Numbered from the stretch's first letter, positions 23,365-34,760 are shown. The stretch: DNA of 64,000 bases from Adiantum capillus-veneris (GCA_014529385.2 CM043962.1:90813180-90877179); one strand, 5' to 3'. Numbers and translations are program-made. Notes: generated by a model not told the origin, from the sequence alone.

Positions 23365-24454
23365 TAAATGCTCTCCAACCACGATTGAGAGAAGTAAGAC
23401 AAAACCTCTGGATTGTAATAAAAAAACATATAAACCTTTTTAAGACGAATCCATCTCAATCAGAAATCCACATATGGCATACATGTACCATAAGCATGGT
23501 AACTGAGCTCACTCCGTACGAGTAGCTATATGGACAACTCCATCTGCCTGAAACACCTATGAAGCTGGTCCCTGCAAGTTACACCTAACTCAAGTTGTAT
23601 CCTCAAATGCATATATAGCATAAATTGCACAAAATTGTGCGAAAACCACTCTCTGGAATGCCCCACACAGTCATACAATGCGTACAAAACTGCATTTAGA
23701 TGTGTAGTAGTTCAAAAGTCACGTGCCAAATCATCACTTTCATACAAAAAATCAAGGTGAATTACCTCTCAAATAGCACCACATTGTGCCATGCATCGCC
23801 ATAGATGCATACTGCACAGCGCTGCAATGTAGGAATCAAACTACCAAGCTTCAATATGTCGAGGTTGCTGCAAAACTTCACCACTTAGAATTTCAAGATT
23901 TTGATATGTCCAATGCATCCAGAACGTGTCAAAACCCTAGGATAGATTCCTGGATCACATGTATCCAAGTCTGGGTGTGAGAGATATGCCAAAAACATCC
24001 CCAAAAATGCAACACAAACTTGTTGTTGTTGCACTTGCTATGGTTTTGATCAGAATTTTAGAAAATGGAAATCACCATTGTGTCTAAAATGTGCAAAAAC
24101 CCCAACCTAGACTTATGGATCATATCTATCCAACCCCGTATGACGGAGACATGAAAAAAAGATTGTTTCGGGAGCCAAAAACAACAAAACGAGCTGTAGC
24201 ATTTTCTGCTCCTGCTTCTTCTTTGTAAAATTTAGCCATGGGTTGCTATACAAGCTCAGATCTGCAATTTGGGCTACTCTTGCACAATCTGTGTGCACAC
24301 AATGCCGACGTAGAAGCTTCCGTGTACACGAGCAAAATCACTTGCAAACTTGTGATGCGCACACATTTCCTTCTCTTTAATCTCCTACCGTGAATACGAT
24401 TTTTGTTGCAAAGCCGTCAACTCGACCTTTGCACTACACTCGTGCAAAACCAAA
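23365..24454. other. Internal DNA of element C, right half: no coding sequence seen
   Basis: It continues element C after the D insertion and leads directly to the primer site of C at 24455. No retrotransposon protein motif was seen on either strand. Confidence 0.7.
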
Positions 24455-24466
24455 CCTCTGATACCA
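24455..24466 (-). promoter_or_regulatory. Primer-binding site of element C
   Basis: The minus strand reads TGGTATCAGAGG two bases from the LTR edge, an initiator-Met tRNA complement. Confidence 0.85.
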
Positions 24467-24468
24467 CT

Positions 24469-24682
24469 TGTGAGAGCGCTAGGTGCGAAAGCGATGCCCG
24501 GTTCGTGCGGAGTGCAAGGGAGGAGAAGAGTAGAAGACACACTGTATGGGTGGAGCAACCTCCAAGAATGTGGTGAGGAGATCCTTATTCTTTGTGTATA
24601 AGGAATGTGTATGTACATACAGTGGGCGACCGGACACCGGACGTTCGTCCCTGAGTAAAGGTGCAATGCCTTTACCCAAACG
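24469..24682 (-). repeat. 5' LTR of element C
   Basis: 214-bp partner of 16876-17098. Starts TGTGAGAGCGC; the expected terminal CA has become CG. It is followed by ctgac, the second copy of the target duplication. Confidence 0.8.
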
Positions 24683-24686
24683 CTGA

Positions 24687-24728
24687 CGAGAGAGAGAGAG
24701 AGAGAGAGAGAGAGTGAGAGAGAGAGAT
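24687..24728. repeat. (GA)n microsatellite
   Basis: GA repeat with one GT interruption, abutting the right end of element C. Confidence 0.9.
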
Positions 24729-25299
24729 TTTGAGCCATAGTCTCAAGTTTGTGTAAGGTCCATGGCCTTAATTTTGGCGTGTGCTTTTTACTCTAGCATA
24801 ATAGATAGAATGCCTATAACGATGAATAACTAAGTGACCTTGTTTCCTCTTTTTATTATCATTATGCTTCAAGCTATTAACAAAAATTGGACACACTAAT
24901 AAGCCATATTTTCCTCGATTGTAGAAAAAACAAACCTATATCCGAACATTTCTTTACAATGGTGCACAATGCTCATTACTCCAAGCATTGTTGAAAGTCC
25001 TCGACTTGCAAGCAAAATTTGATTGGAGCCATGCAAGTGTAAATGCACTCCTCGAGTAAGTTCTATTTACGATCTTTTGTGAATTGCACTCTCTAGCAAG
25101 GTATCAAGGCATTTTCACTTATCCCTCGTATTCAACACATGTTTAAAAAAAAGTCTATGGTGGACCTTCTCACATGGCACACCAACCGCTCAAATGATGG
25201 AATGATGCGTGTCTCTACCGATTCACTTGCATGGAGGCACATCAAGACTCATTGGCTATAGTTTTTGCGAGAGCCTTGACCCACTTATGTGTGATTCTA

Positions 25300-25888
25300 G
25301 TTGGTTAGGTAATTGTGTTGATTGCACTGCAATATCTTGCACCAAAGATGCATAATGGTGTGGATTACACTACAATATGTTGCACTTAAGATGCAGGCAG
25401 GGATGCAAGCATGTAGGAAAAGTAACATAGATGGCAGCGCCAATCCCATTCTCAACGTTAATCTAGATAAACTTTTAAGAGCTTGAAGCTCTACCACTTC
25501 CTTTGCAACTACTAGCCCTCATATTTGCATAGAGCCGATTTTCACATCTAGTTGGTTTATACCACAAGATCAATAGCATTTTTGGCTCTAGGTAGAGCAA
25601 GGGGAGGATGAACACTTTGGAACTTGTGTATAAGGTGATGATGCATATTGTTATTGAACTTGATCACAAGATAGAAGCAAAGATACAAGCAAGCAAGAGA
25701 GAGATTTAGAGATGTTGGGGCCAATTGTGTTTGCAATACCACATTCAATGTCAAAGCCAACTTTGCTTTTGGCACTCTAAGCTCTATGATTACATTAGAG
25801 ACATCTTCACTCTTGGGCACTCAAAGCTCTATGGTTACATTGTAGGGAACTCCGCTCTTTAGCACATGAAGCTCTATGATTGTACAAG
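25300..25888. repeat. Degenerate tandem repeat, left of element E
   Basis: Poorly conserved units of about 150-250 bases recur here and beyond element E at 31440-31800. Shared landmarks in order are a gatgcaagcaagc-like box, an agagagaga box, a gtcaaagccaa or attagagccaac box and gaagctctatgattacatt. The stretch also holds a 53-bp duplication around ttgcactgcaatatcttgca (25320-25395). No gene is seen. The stretch 24729-25299 before it is also unassigned. Confidence 0.55.
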
Positions 25889-25893
25889 CAGTT

Positions 25894-26659
25894 TGTTAGG
25901 AAATAAGACGTAGCTAAATAGATAATTGAGTAGATTACTTAATGGAGAGAGAAAAATATACATACACGAGATTATAGAGTAGAGAGAGAGAGAGAGTACA
26001 CACGATATACGTGGTTCACCCAATGTGGGCTACGTCCACGGGAAAGTAGCCACTCAATGGCTTTAGTACTTCTAAACAAGAAGTAGTTTACAAAGGGATT
26101 ATACCCTTAATGGAGCTCCCGCCTTGCTTCACTCTCACCACCTCACACTCACCTTGTTGCATCAACTTCACACTATGAAATGTGTGTAGGAATGGCCTCC
26201 TTTTGTAGGCCAAAAAGGGCTACCCTCTCTCATGAGAGGCAGCCATGTGTAGCCGCCCTTGTGTGAATAAGTCCAAATCGGACCCTCCAATCTGCCCATG
26301 TGTGGCCGTCCTTGTGTAGACAAATCCACTTTTGAATTCGGCCACCGGCCACCGACCATTGACTTCCGACCACCGGCCACCAGCCATTGACTACCGGCCA
26401 CCGGCCAACTGACCGGTCGTGTTCCGGCCTCCGTCCCGCCATAATATTTCGGCGAAAAGGAATATTCCGGTGAGGGGAAAAAAAGTATCGGGCCCCCCGA
26501 GGCCCCTAAAGTTGCCCCTGATTTTTTGCCATGAAAATTTTGGTTTCTGGCGAGTGATTTTCCTTCACGCACGATGGCTTCTCCTCATAATGGGGGCCTT
26601 ACAAATGTGCGCTTTTACCACAGAAAATTACAAGGGTAAATCAGGCTCCATACTTAACA
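25894..26659 (-). repeat. 3' LTR of element E
   Basis: 766 bases, starting TGTTAGGAAATAAGACG and ending CTTAACA on the plus strand. Contains the minisatellite at about 26335-26420. The TATA box is mutated to TACAAAAG on the minus strand (26200-26207). The polypurine tract CAAGTGGGAGAT lies next to it on the minus strand, at about 26660-26673. Confidence 0.95.
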
Positions 26660-26739
26660 ATCTCCCACTTGGAGACTGAATTTCAAACCAAACCTGTGAG
26701 ACTGCTTTCCATTCTGGCTTCTTATCCTTGAATGCCGAT

Positions 26740-28947
26740 TCAAGATGAGCAAAAGCTCAACTTCTCCTTGTTGACCACCTTTGTAAACATGTCTACAGGA
26801 TTTTCACTTGTATGCACCTTTCCTAGCTTTAGATGTCCCTCTTCCAAAAGAGTGCGTATGAAGTGATATCTCACCTCAATGTGCTTTGTCCTTGAATGAA
26901 AGGCTGAGTTCTTCGCAAGATGGATAGCGCTTTGGCTATAACTGTACAAGACACAATTATCTTGTTTGAATCCAAGCTCTTCTAAGAATCTGTGAAGCCA
27001 CATAATTTCTTTGCTTGCCTCCGTCATTGCTACATACTCTGCTTCCGTGGTAGAAAGTGAAACCACTTTCTGCAGCTTTGAAGCCCAGCTTACTATTGTG
27101 CCTCCAACTATGAACACATAGCCAGTAGTGCTCCTTCGAATATCCTTGTCACCTGCCATATCTGCATCAGCATACCCTTCTAGAAAAATATCATTTCCTC
27201 CAAAATACAAAGCATTTGTTGTTGTCCCTTTTAGATACCTAAGTATCCACTTCACAGCTTGCCAATGCTCTTTACCTGGGTTGTCCATGAACCTACTCAC
27301 AACTCCCATTGCATGTGCAATGTCTGGCCTTGTCCAGACCATAGCATACATTAGAGAACCTACCGCTGCAGCATATGGAACTTTAGACATATAGGCTATC
27401 TCCTCTTGTGTCTTTGGGCACATATCCTTCGTTAGTTTAAAGTGACCAGCCAAAGGTGTAGAAACTGGTTTTGCATTTTTCATTGCGAACCTTTCTAGTA
27501 CCTTCTTGATGTAATCTTCTTGAGATAGCTTTATTGTCTTCTTCGTCCTATCCCTTGATATTTTCATACCAAGTATCCTCTTTGCAGCACCTAAATCTTT
27601 CATTGAAAAAGATTTAGACAGCTCCTCTTTTAGGTCTTTGATGTCCTGCATGTTAGCACTTGCAATCAACATGTCATCAACATATAACATTAGGATGATG
27701 AATTTCCCATCTCCCAAATTCTTCGTGTAGACGCAGTGATCCGAGTTGCATCTTGTGAATCCATGATCCAACATCCATCGATCAAACTTCAAGTACCATT
27801 GTCTTGATGCTTGCTTTAAACCATTCAAGCTCTTCTTTATTCTGCAAACCATTTTCTCCTTACCTTTTACTTCATACCCCTTTGGTTGAAGCATGTAGAT
27901 TTCCTCCTCTAATTCACCATGAGGGAATGCCGTATTTACATCCGTTTGCTCGAGATTTAGATCATGAGCACCCACAAGGCTTAAAACATGCCTAATTGAG
28001 TTCATTTTTACAACACGAGAAAATATTTCATTGAAGTCAATACCTTTCTTTTGAGAAAACCCTTTTACCACAAGCCTAGACTTGTACCTTTTCTTCCCAC
28101 CTTCTTCTTCCTTCACCTTGTACACCCATTTGTTTTGAAGTGTCCGCTTACCTTTAGGCAACTCAACCAACTCCCATGTTTGGTTGCGATGTAGTGAGTC
28201 CATCTCCACTTGCATGCTCTTCGTCCATTCTTCTTTGGATTCATGTTGCATAGCTTCTTCGTATGATTCTGGCTCTCCTGAATCTGAGATCAAGAGATGG
28301 TTGAAGGAAGGAACAAACCTTTCTGGAGGTCTACTTGCTCTTGTAGATCTTCGGGGAATAGGTTGAGGCTCCTCATTTGGTTGACGTTGTTGCACATTGT
28401 CCCCGTTTGCAGTCCTTGAGTCTTCACCGTCCTCAAGCTCCATGTACTCATCACCTGTTTCTTTTGTTTGTTTTCTTTCCAAGTAATCTTTGTACATATT
28501 TTGTCCGTTAAAAATTACATCCCTACTCCTTAAGATTTTACCATCTTCAGGATTCCATAGGCGATACCCAAAGTCTCCTTCTCCATAGCCAATGAAGAAA
28601 CACTTTTTGGACTTTGCATCTAGCTTTGATCTTAGGCTTCTATCTATGTGCATGAAAGCCTCACACCCAAACACTTTGAGAAATACATAATTCACCGGTT
28701 TATCTGTCCATGCCTCTTCTGGAACTCCCCCATCCAATTCCGTTGAGGGTGACCGATTAATTAAGTACACAGATGTACTTACAGCTTCCGCCCAAAGCTC
28801 AAGCGGTAGGCCTGCATGTAGCCGCATGCTTCGTGCTGGCTCCATGATTTTCCTGTTCATCCTTTCTGAAATCCCATTTTGTTGAGGTGTCCTTGGGGTT
28901 TTCCTTTGCCTCCGAATGCCATTGCTAGCACAAAAGCTTGGCTGCAA
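26740..28947 (-). pseudogene. Element E integrase C-terminal half, reverse transcriptase and RNase H
   Basis: A minus-strand frame of about 735 codons with no internal stop. It reads TPQQNGISERMNRKIMEP (integrase Glu region), NYVFLKVFGCEAFMHIDRSL, the RT blocks LQNKWVYKVKEEEGGKK, KKSLNGLKQASRQWY and LMLYVDDMLIAS (YVDD intact), and then RNase H. In RNase H, YADADMAGD and STTEAEYVAM are kept, but the third catalytic block reads SYSQSAIH where D has SDSQSAIH, so the Asp is Tyr. It ends at KLSFCSS. The frame is cut off from upstream pol by a 10-bp deletion at a duplicated aaagcttttg unit near 28938. In an intact element this would be part of one gag-pol polyprotein. Confidence 0.92.
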
Positions 28948-29731
28948 TATTCGCCTCCATTGTCAGATCTGAGGCATTTAACCTTGGTACCTGTTTCATT
29001 CTCCACAAAGGCTTTCCACCTTTGAAATATAGAAAATACATCGGATTTATTCTTCATGACATAAACCCATGTTTTTCTAGTCGCATCGTCTATGAATGTT
29101 ACATAGTACAATGAGCCACCAAGTGATGGTGTACTTGCAAGACCCCAAACATCAGAATGAACCAACTCAAGTTTTTTATTTTTTCTTTCATTTCCTGATT
29201 TTTGAAATTTTACCCTCTTTTGTTTACCATAAACACAATCTTCACAGAACTGTAAGTCCACTTCTTTCAAACCTGGTAGAAGCTTCTTTGTTTGAAGGAT
29301 TTGCATTCCTTTGGCACTCATATGCCCAAGCCGGTAGTGCCACACCGCAACGTCAACTTCTATAGTTGCTGCACAAGCTGAAGGTTGCGTGCTAACAGTA
29401 CACAAGTAAAGTGTACCGACATTTTCTCCTTTGGCAACCACCAAAGATCCCTTAGAGATCTTCCACCGTTTGTTTCCGAATGCAATGTTGTGACCTTCAT
29501 TGTCTAATTGTCCGGTAGAGATCAAATTTTTGCAAAGAGAAGGAACATGCCTAACATCTTTAAGCTTCCATTCATTTCCGTTAGCAGTTTTGATAGAAAC
29601 TGTACCTTTGCCGACAATCTCACAAGCTTCATCATCTCCCAAGTATACATACCCAAAATTACCTTTGGTATAGTCTTGGAAATGTTGCTTGTGTGGTGTT
29701 GCATGGAATGAAGCCCCGGAATCTACTATCT
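28930..29731 (-). pseudogene. Element E protease end and integrase N-terminal half
   Basis: After a TAG that replaces the Trp codon of WIVDSGASFHATPH (about 29729-29731), the frame reads VDSGASFHAT with an intact DSGA protease site. It continues with KDVRHVPSLCKNLISTGQLD and the integrase zinc finger (WHYRLGHMSAKGMQIL, then FCEDCVYGKQKRVKF). The catalytic core follows: LVHSDVWGLAST (first Asp), YYVTFIDDATRKTWVYVM, and KCLRSDNGGEYCSQAF (second Asp). It then leaves frame because of the 10-bp loss. This region is the part deleted from element D, so it shows what D once had. Confidence 0.9.
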
Positions 29732-30592
29732 AGGAATTAGACACATTGTCTAATGAGAGAATTAGAGCATCTTGCTCTACTTTACCTGCCACATTGGCCT
29801 TCGATGTTGGCTTGTTGTCTTGAGACTCAGTCTCCTTCTTCTTCTTGGACCAGCAATCCTTCTTGACGTGGCCCTTCTTGCCGCAGTTCCAACATTCAAG
29901 AACTGACTTTGTGCGTGACTTGCTCCGTCTTGAGCGATCACGACCCTTTTGGTTTTTGAACCTCTCCTTAGGCCTTCCTCTTGTTTCTACTGACAGTGAA
30001 GCACTTGATGATTCTGCTATGCTTCTCCTTCGTATTTCGTCACTTAGGAGAACACCCACAACATCATCAAACTTAAGAGTATTTGTGCCAGAAATAGAAT
30101 TACTTACAGCCATCACAAGGCTGTCCCAACTATCCAGTAGAGATGATAGTATAAGGAGAGCTCGCACTTCGTCATCGAAATTGATTTTCACCGATCGAAG
30201 TTGACTTATGTTTGTGTTAAAGTCATTTAGGTGTTCTGCAACTGAACCATTCTCTGCCATCTTTAGATTGAACAAGCGCTTCATAAGAAATACCTTATTG
30301 GATGCTGATGGTTTCTCGTAGAAGTCGTCAAGTGACTTCATCAAGTCCTCCGTGGTCTTCATCTCCGAAACATTGAAGGCCACCATTGACGCCAAGCTTA
30401 ACCGGATTGTTCCCAGTGCCTTTCGATCAAGGACAATCCATGCTTCATGTGCCATCGATGCGACTTCTTTGCAAGACTGCCTAGTGGCAAATAGAGGTCC
30501 TTCTGGTAGAGATAGTCTTCAATCTGTATCTTCCAATGTTGGTAGTTTTTGCCGTTGAACTTCTCAATCTAGAGCTTCCCTTCCTCCGCCAT
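29732..30592 (-). pseudogene. Element E gag
   Basis: Copia Gag. The start ATG at 30590-30592 gives MAEEGKL, then a TAG in place of the Gln codon, then IEKFNGKNYQHWKIQIEDYL. A frameshift near 30480-30455 separates this from the long open frame at 29730-30455, which contains SLDDFYEKPSASNKVFLMKR, LFNLKMAENGSVAEHLNDFN and the CCHC knuckle CWNCGKKGHVKKDC. It is nearly identical to D gag, in which the stops are at other places. Gag would form the cytoplasmic particle that packages element RNA. Confidence 0.9.
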
Positions 30593-30647
30593 AACTCCCA
30601 CTCAATTCAAGGAATCCTTTCCTTGGGATAATTTAGCTACGAGCAAA

Positions 30648-30663
30648 CCTTGCTCTGATACCA
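30648..30663 (-). promoter_or_regulatory. Primer-binding site of element E
   Basis: The minus strand reads TGGTATCAGAGCAAGG, identical to the site of element D, two bases from the LTR edge. Confidence 0.95.
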
Positions 30664-30665
30664 GT

Positions 30666-31352
30666 TGTTAGTAAATAAGACGTAGCTAAATAGATAATTG
30701 AGTAGATTACTTAATGGAGAGAGACAAATTTACATACACGAGATTATAGAGTAGAGAAAGAGAGAGAGAGAGTACACACGATATGCGTGGTTCACCCAAT
30801 GTGGGCTACGTCCACGGGAAAGCAGCCACTCAATGGCTTTAGTACTTCTAAACAAGAAGTAGTTTACAAAGGGATTATACCCTTAATGGAGCTCCCGCCT
30901 TGCTTCACTCTCACCACCTCACACTCACCTTGTTGCATCAACTTCACACTATGAAATGTGTGTAGAAATGGCCTCCTTTTATAGTCCAAAAAGGGCTGCC
31001 CTCTCTCATGAGAGGCAGCCATGTGTAGCCGTCCTTGTGTGAATACGTCCAAATCGGACGCTCCAATCCGCCCATGTGTGGCCGTCCTTGTGTAGACAAA
31101 TCCACTTTTGAATTCGGCCACCGGCCATTGACTTCCGACCATCGGCCACCAGCCATTGACTACCGGCCAACCGACCGGTCGTGTTCCGACCACTTTCCGG
31201 TCTCCGTCCGACCATAATATTCCGGCGAAAAAGAATATTCCGGCGAGTGATTTTCCTTCACGCACGATGGCTTCTCCTCATAATGGGGGCCTTACAAATG
31301 TGCGCTTTTACCACAGAAAATTACAAGGGTAAATCAGGCTCCATACTTAACA
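30666..31352 (-). repeat. 5' LTR of element E
   Basis: 687 bases, starting TGTTAGTAAATAAGACG and ending CTTAACA, followed by the target duplication cagtt. It lacks about 80 bases present in the other LTR, around the stretch between the minisatellite (31115-31185) and gcgagtgattttcc. TATA box TATAAAAG on the minus strand at 30976-30983. Confidence 0.95.
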
Positions 31353-31357
31353 CAGTT

Positions 31358-32830
31358 GTGAGCCCTCATTTTTTGACGCCTTGCTAGCTTACTTGTTTGC
31401 ACCATCAAGCTTGAGTAGTCTATAGACCAAGTGGAGAATGATCCCTCTGCTATTTTTTATTAGCTCATGATGTGCATTGCTATTCTATCTTGCTTACAAG
31501 GAAGATATTGAGATGCAAGCATGTGTGAGAGAGAAACAAATATGCCAAGGTCAATTACAAGGTGAAAGTTGAAGTGAATATTAGAGCCAACTTCACACTT
31601 GAGTGAAGCTCTATAATAAGTAACAGTTGGCAGCTATAGGCCCAAAATGCACTACTAGCATATCTTGCTCATGAAAAATACATAGAGATGCAAGCAAAAA
31701 GAAGAGGGTAGTACAATGTTGAGTCCAATCACATCCCCAAGTTAAAGCCAATATTAGAGCCAATTCCACACTCAGAAAAGCTCTATGATTATATTGGTAA
31801 TTATAATGCTAACTAATGTAGTTTGTACCGCTTGGTAGCATTTTTTATTAAAGGTAGACCGAGAGGACATGCAAACACAAAAAAAACTTAGCCCTCTAAC
31901 ACTAAAGCAGAATCAAAAGAGAAACCTTTCAACATTGGAGTAGAAGCAGTCCATGACCCTTCAACCCTGAACGAGATACATGTACACGTGAAAAGACATA
32001 ATCCCTATGGTTTATACTAACTGGGTTGTGCCACCTCCCCACCATAGTTACGCATGTTTTTTTGTTTTTTGTGGGCACAAGCATCCCGTGCATGTAATGA
32101 ATCTCTATGATCACTTTTTATTACCATCAACATTTCCTCACTCTTAATTTCTCCTATCTTTGGGGGTTTGGACATTATAGTAATTGTGTACACACATTGG
32201 GATCAAATTACAACACAAAACTCAAATACTATCACCTTTACTTACCTCCAATTTTCAGTCCAAAAATACAATAAAGATTCAACCATAGGTTGAGTGTTGT
32301 GCAATTGCAAATCAAGCACTCATTAAGATTTTGTATGGTATTCAACACGCTCAATTCCTTCAGCATCCAAAAGAATGCATTGAGAGGATGCTTGGGTTGG
32401 TATTAAAAAAAGATTTACAATTACTACAATAAGCAAACATGAAACATAAGCTAGCTTATCCCTCTATAATCCAAAGTAGATATATTATGATTGCAATATT
32501 TACCATGATTTTCTAGAAGTATTTTTGTGCATGCACATACCACAATTTTCCACGTGGATGTGTAGTACTAAAAAAAGCCTATGTCATGCATGGCCCTCAA
32601 AAGTAGATGTTGCATGTCAAGAAGCTAGCAGGAACCAAGAAGTATAACTAAGAGTAGCTTCGTGATAGGCAATGGTGGAACCCAGAGTCAGTGCAAGAGA
32701 AGAATGTCTTGCCACTTCTCATTTTGACCCCTTGCTATTGTTGACTACAACTAAATTAGGAAGCAAGGAGTTGTTGTTCATTGTGATGAAAAGTGACAGT
32801 TTAGCTACGAGGACCTGTTGTTTATTGTGA
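31358..32830. other. Degenerate repeat continuation, then unassigned DNA
   Basis: 31440-31800 carries at least two more units of the degenerate tandem repeat seen at 25300-25888 (gatgcaagca, attagagccaa, gctctatgatta landmarks). From 31800 to 32830 the sequence is AT-rich and I see no gene, no RNA gene and no recognisable transposon motif. Confidence 0.5.
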
Positions 32831-32834
32831 CGGG

Positions 32835-33200
32835 AAGTGGGATTGGAGCTAGTGACATAGGAAAGAAATTCGCTTCTGAGGTTATGTACTAACGCAAGAC
32901 CGCAAGATGCAGCACAAGAATGACTGTATCATGTCCATCTTCAAATCATGTGCTATGATTGGAGCCAATGACATAAGAAAGCAATTTTCATGTCCATTCA
33001 AATCATGTGCTATGATTGGAGCCAAGGACATGGGAAATAAATTTTCTCATGAGAGTATTTTTTACGGATTATTGGGCAGCATATAGTTTTTCCCTTCTGA
33101 ATATGTATGACAAGTGTGGTGCTCTCACTAGGTGCAAAGTGCTTCATGTGCCCCTTTGGGAATGTATGCCAAGTGTGGTGCTCTTTCCAAGTGAAAAGTG
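32835..33200. repeat. Short imperfect tandem repeats
   Basis: Three copies of a unit of about 65 bases with the core gattggagccaatgacatar followed by gaaa and an aattt stretch occur at about 32832, 32957 and 33013. A further pair of about 60-base units around caagtgtggtgctct lies at 33110 and 33170. There is no coding potential that I trust. Confidence 0.65.
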
Positions 33201-33429
33201 CCCTAGAGAAGCTCCATTTTCATGACCTTATCTCTTGGTGCTTTGGCGGAGTACTTTGTAGTCCTTTGAAACTCAAGGTGCAAATAAAAGCCCAAGTAGT
33301 GCGGCTCCACTCTCTAGCATCCATTGAATTGCAACAAAATTGCAGCAGAACGTGCAAATCTCAATAGAGCAACTCCATGCTTTCAAACCCAAGTAGAAGC
33401 AACATTCAAGGAACCTGACTGTTGACACG

Positions 33430-34760
33430 ATTGCAAAAGATGATGATGGGGATCGCAACATACATGAGTGGACATGATGATGGAGATTAAAATCGACATG
33501 AGAGAAGGTATAAAAGATGGAGAGACCATGATAGATAAAGGAATATTGAAGAGATTGCTAGAGAAAAATTCTATGGAGATCATTGTTGACATGAGAGACG
33601 GAATAAAAGACAAAGATACCATGATAGACAAGATGAATATAGCAAAGATCCCAACACCATAACCAATTTTTTAGGACAACGGGTGCATGTGGGGAAAGAG
33701 ATGATGATGGAGATTGCAATAGACATGATGATGGAGATCACAATTGACACGATGGTAAAGAAGTGACCACAATAGTCGACATGATGGTAGAATATGATGA
33801 TGGAAATCTTAGTACATGATCGACATGATGATGGAGATTATGGTCGACATGAAAGGAGGTATACAAGACAAAGAGACCATGGCTTAGAGGATGAATATAG
33901 AAGAGATCGTAGCACCAAAGCCGATTTCCTAGGCCAATGACACCTATGTAGCCAATATCAACACACTGATCAAAAGCATGTGGGGAAAGAGTTCATGATG
34001 GAGATCGATGGTAAAAAAAGTGATCTCAATAGGCATAATGATGGAGATTGCGATTGACATGATGGTAGAAGATGGTGAAGAAGTGAACACAATAGTCAAC
34101 ACGATGGCAGAAGATGATGATGGAGATTGTGGTAGACATGATTGACATGATGATGGAGATTAGGGTTGACATGTGATGACGAAGAGACCATGACCAAGAG
34201 GATGAGTATAGAAGAGATCGCAGTGTCGAAGCTAACTTGCTAGGACAATGGCGTCTGTGTAAAGAATTACAATACAATGCTCAAAAGCACCATCAATGTG
34301 CATGATGAGAGAGGAGGTGTGCACGATGCGGTTCATTTTGTGACCCAAAAGCAAGAGAGAACCTATGGATTGCACCCCAAAGCAAGAGGACATGTTGCAG
34401 TTTTTAATTACTACGTGTGAGAAGGCACCATACCCAACTTTGGAGCTTCTCACATGATAGTAAAGAAGTGACTATGATATTCAACATGGTGGAAAGCTGG
34501 TAAATAAGTGAATGCGACACTCGACATGATGGCAGAAAATGATGATGGATATAGCTACATGATTGACATGATGATGAGATGCGATTGACATGAAAGAAGG
34601 TATAAAAGACGGATAGACCATGATAGAGAGGATGAATATAAAAGAGATCACTACAAGTGAAAAGCTATGGAGATCGTGGTTGGCATGAGAGAACGTATTA
34701 AAGTGGACAAAAGTTAACACGATGATGATATGATGGCAAAAGATGATGATAGAGATTACA
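33430..34760. repeat. Higher-order degenerate tandem repeat rich in gacatgatgatggagat
   Basis: Short units of about 17-21 bases (gacatgatgatggagat variants) are organised into larger blocks of roughly 250-320 bases. Each block carries, in order, a ggtataaaagacaaagag segment, accatgatagagaggatgaa, a gaagagatcgcagcacc segment and a ctaggacaatgg segment. At least four blocks start near 33470, 33690, 33960 and 34440. Short frames exist on both strands but they mirror the repeat and have frequent stops, so I treat it as non-coding. Confidence 0.7.

Larger units (their letters stand above)
16876..24682 (-). mobile_element. Element C: non-coding (LARD-like) LTR retrotransposon, split by element D
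   Basis: Short LTRs at 16876-17098 and 24469-24682 share TGTGAGAGC, ctaggtgcg, gtggagcaacctccaagaat and aaggtgcaatgccttta. Inside the right LTR edge lies an initiator-Met primer site on the minus strand; inside the left edge lies a polypurine tract. The element is flanked by gtgac (16871-16875) and ctgac (24683-24687), a target duplication with one mismatch. The internal DNA (17099-18269 plus 23365-24468, about 2.3 kb) shows no retrotransposon protein, so it must have relied on proteins from another element. Element D is inserted within it in the opposite direction. Confidence 0.8.
25894..31352 (-). mobile_element. Element E: Ty1/copia (TNT1/Tork-like) retrotransposon, minus strand
   Basis: Same family as D in the opposite orientation. 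LTRs at 25894-26659 and 30666-31352 end in TGTTAG and TTAACA. The insertion is flanked by a perfect 5-bp duplication, cagtt, at 25889-25893 and 31353-31357. Primer site, gag, protease, integrase, RT and RNase H are all present in copia order. It is fuller than D because integrase is not deleted. Inactivating changes are a TAG near the gag start, a frameshift soon after, a TAG at the protease Trp codon, a 10-bp loss in integrase, and an Asp to Tyr change in RNase H. Confidence 0.95.
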
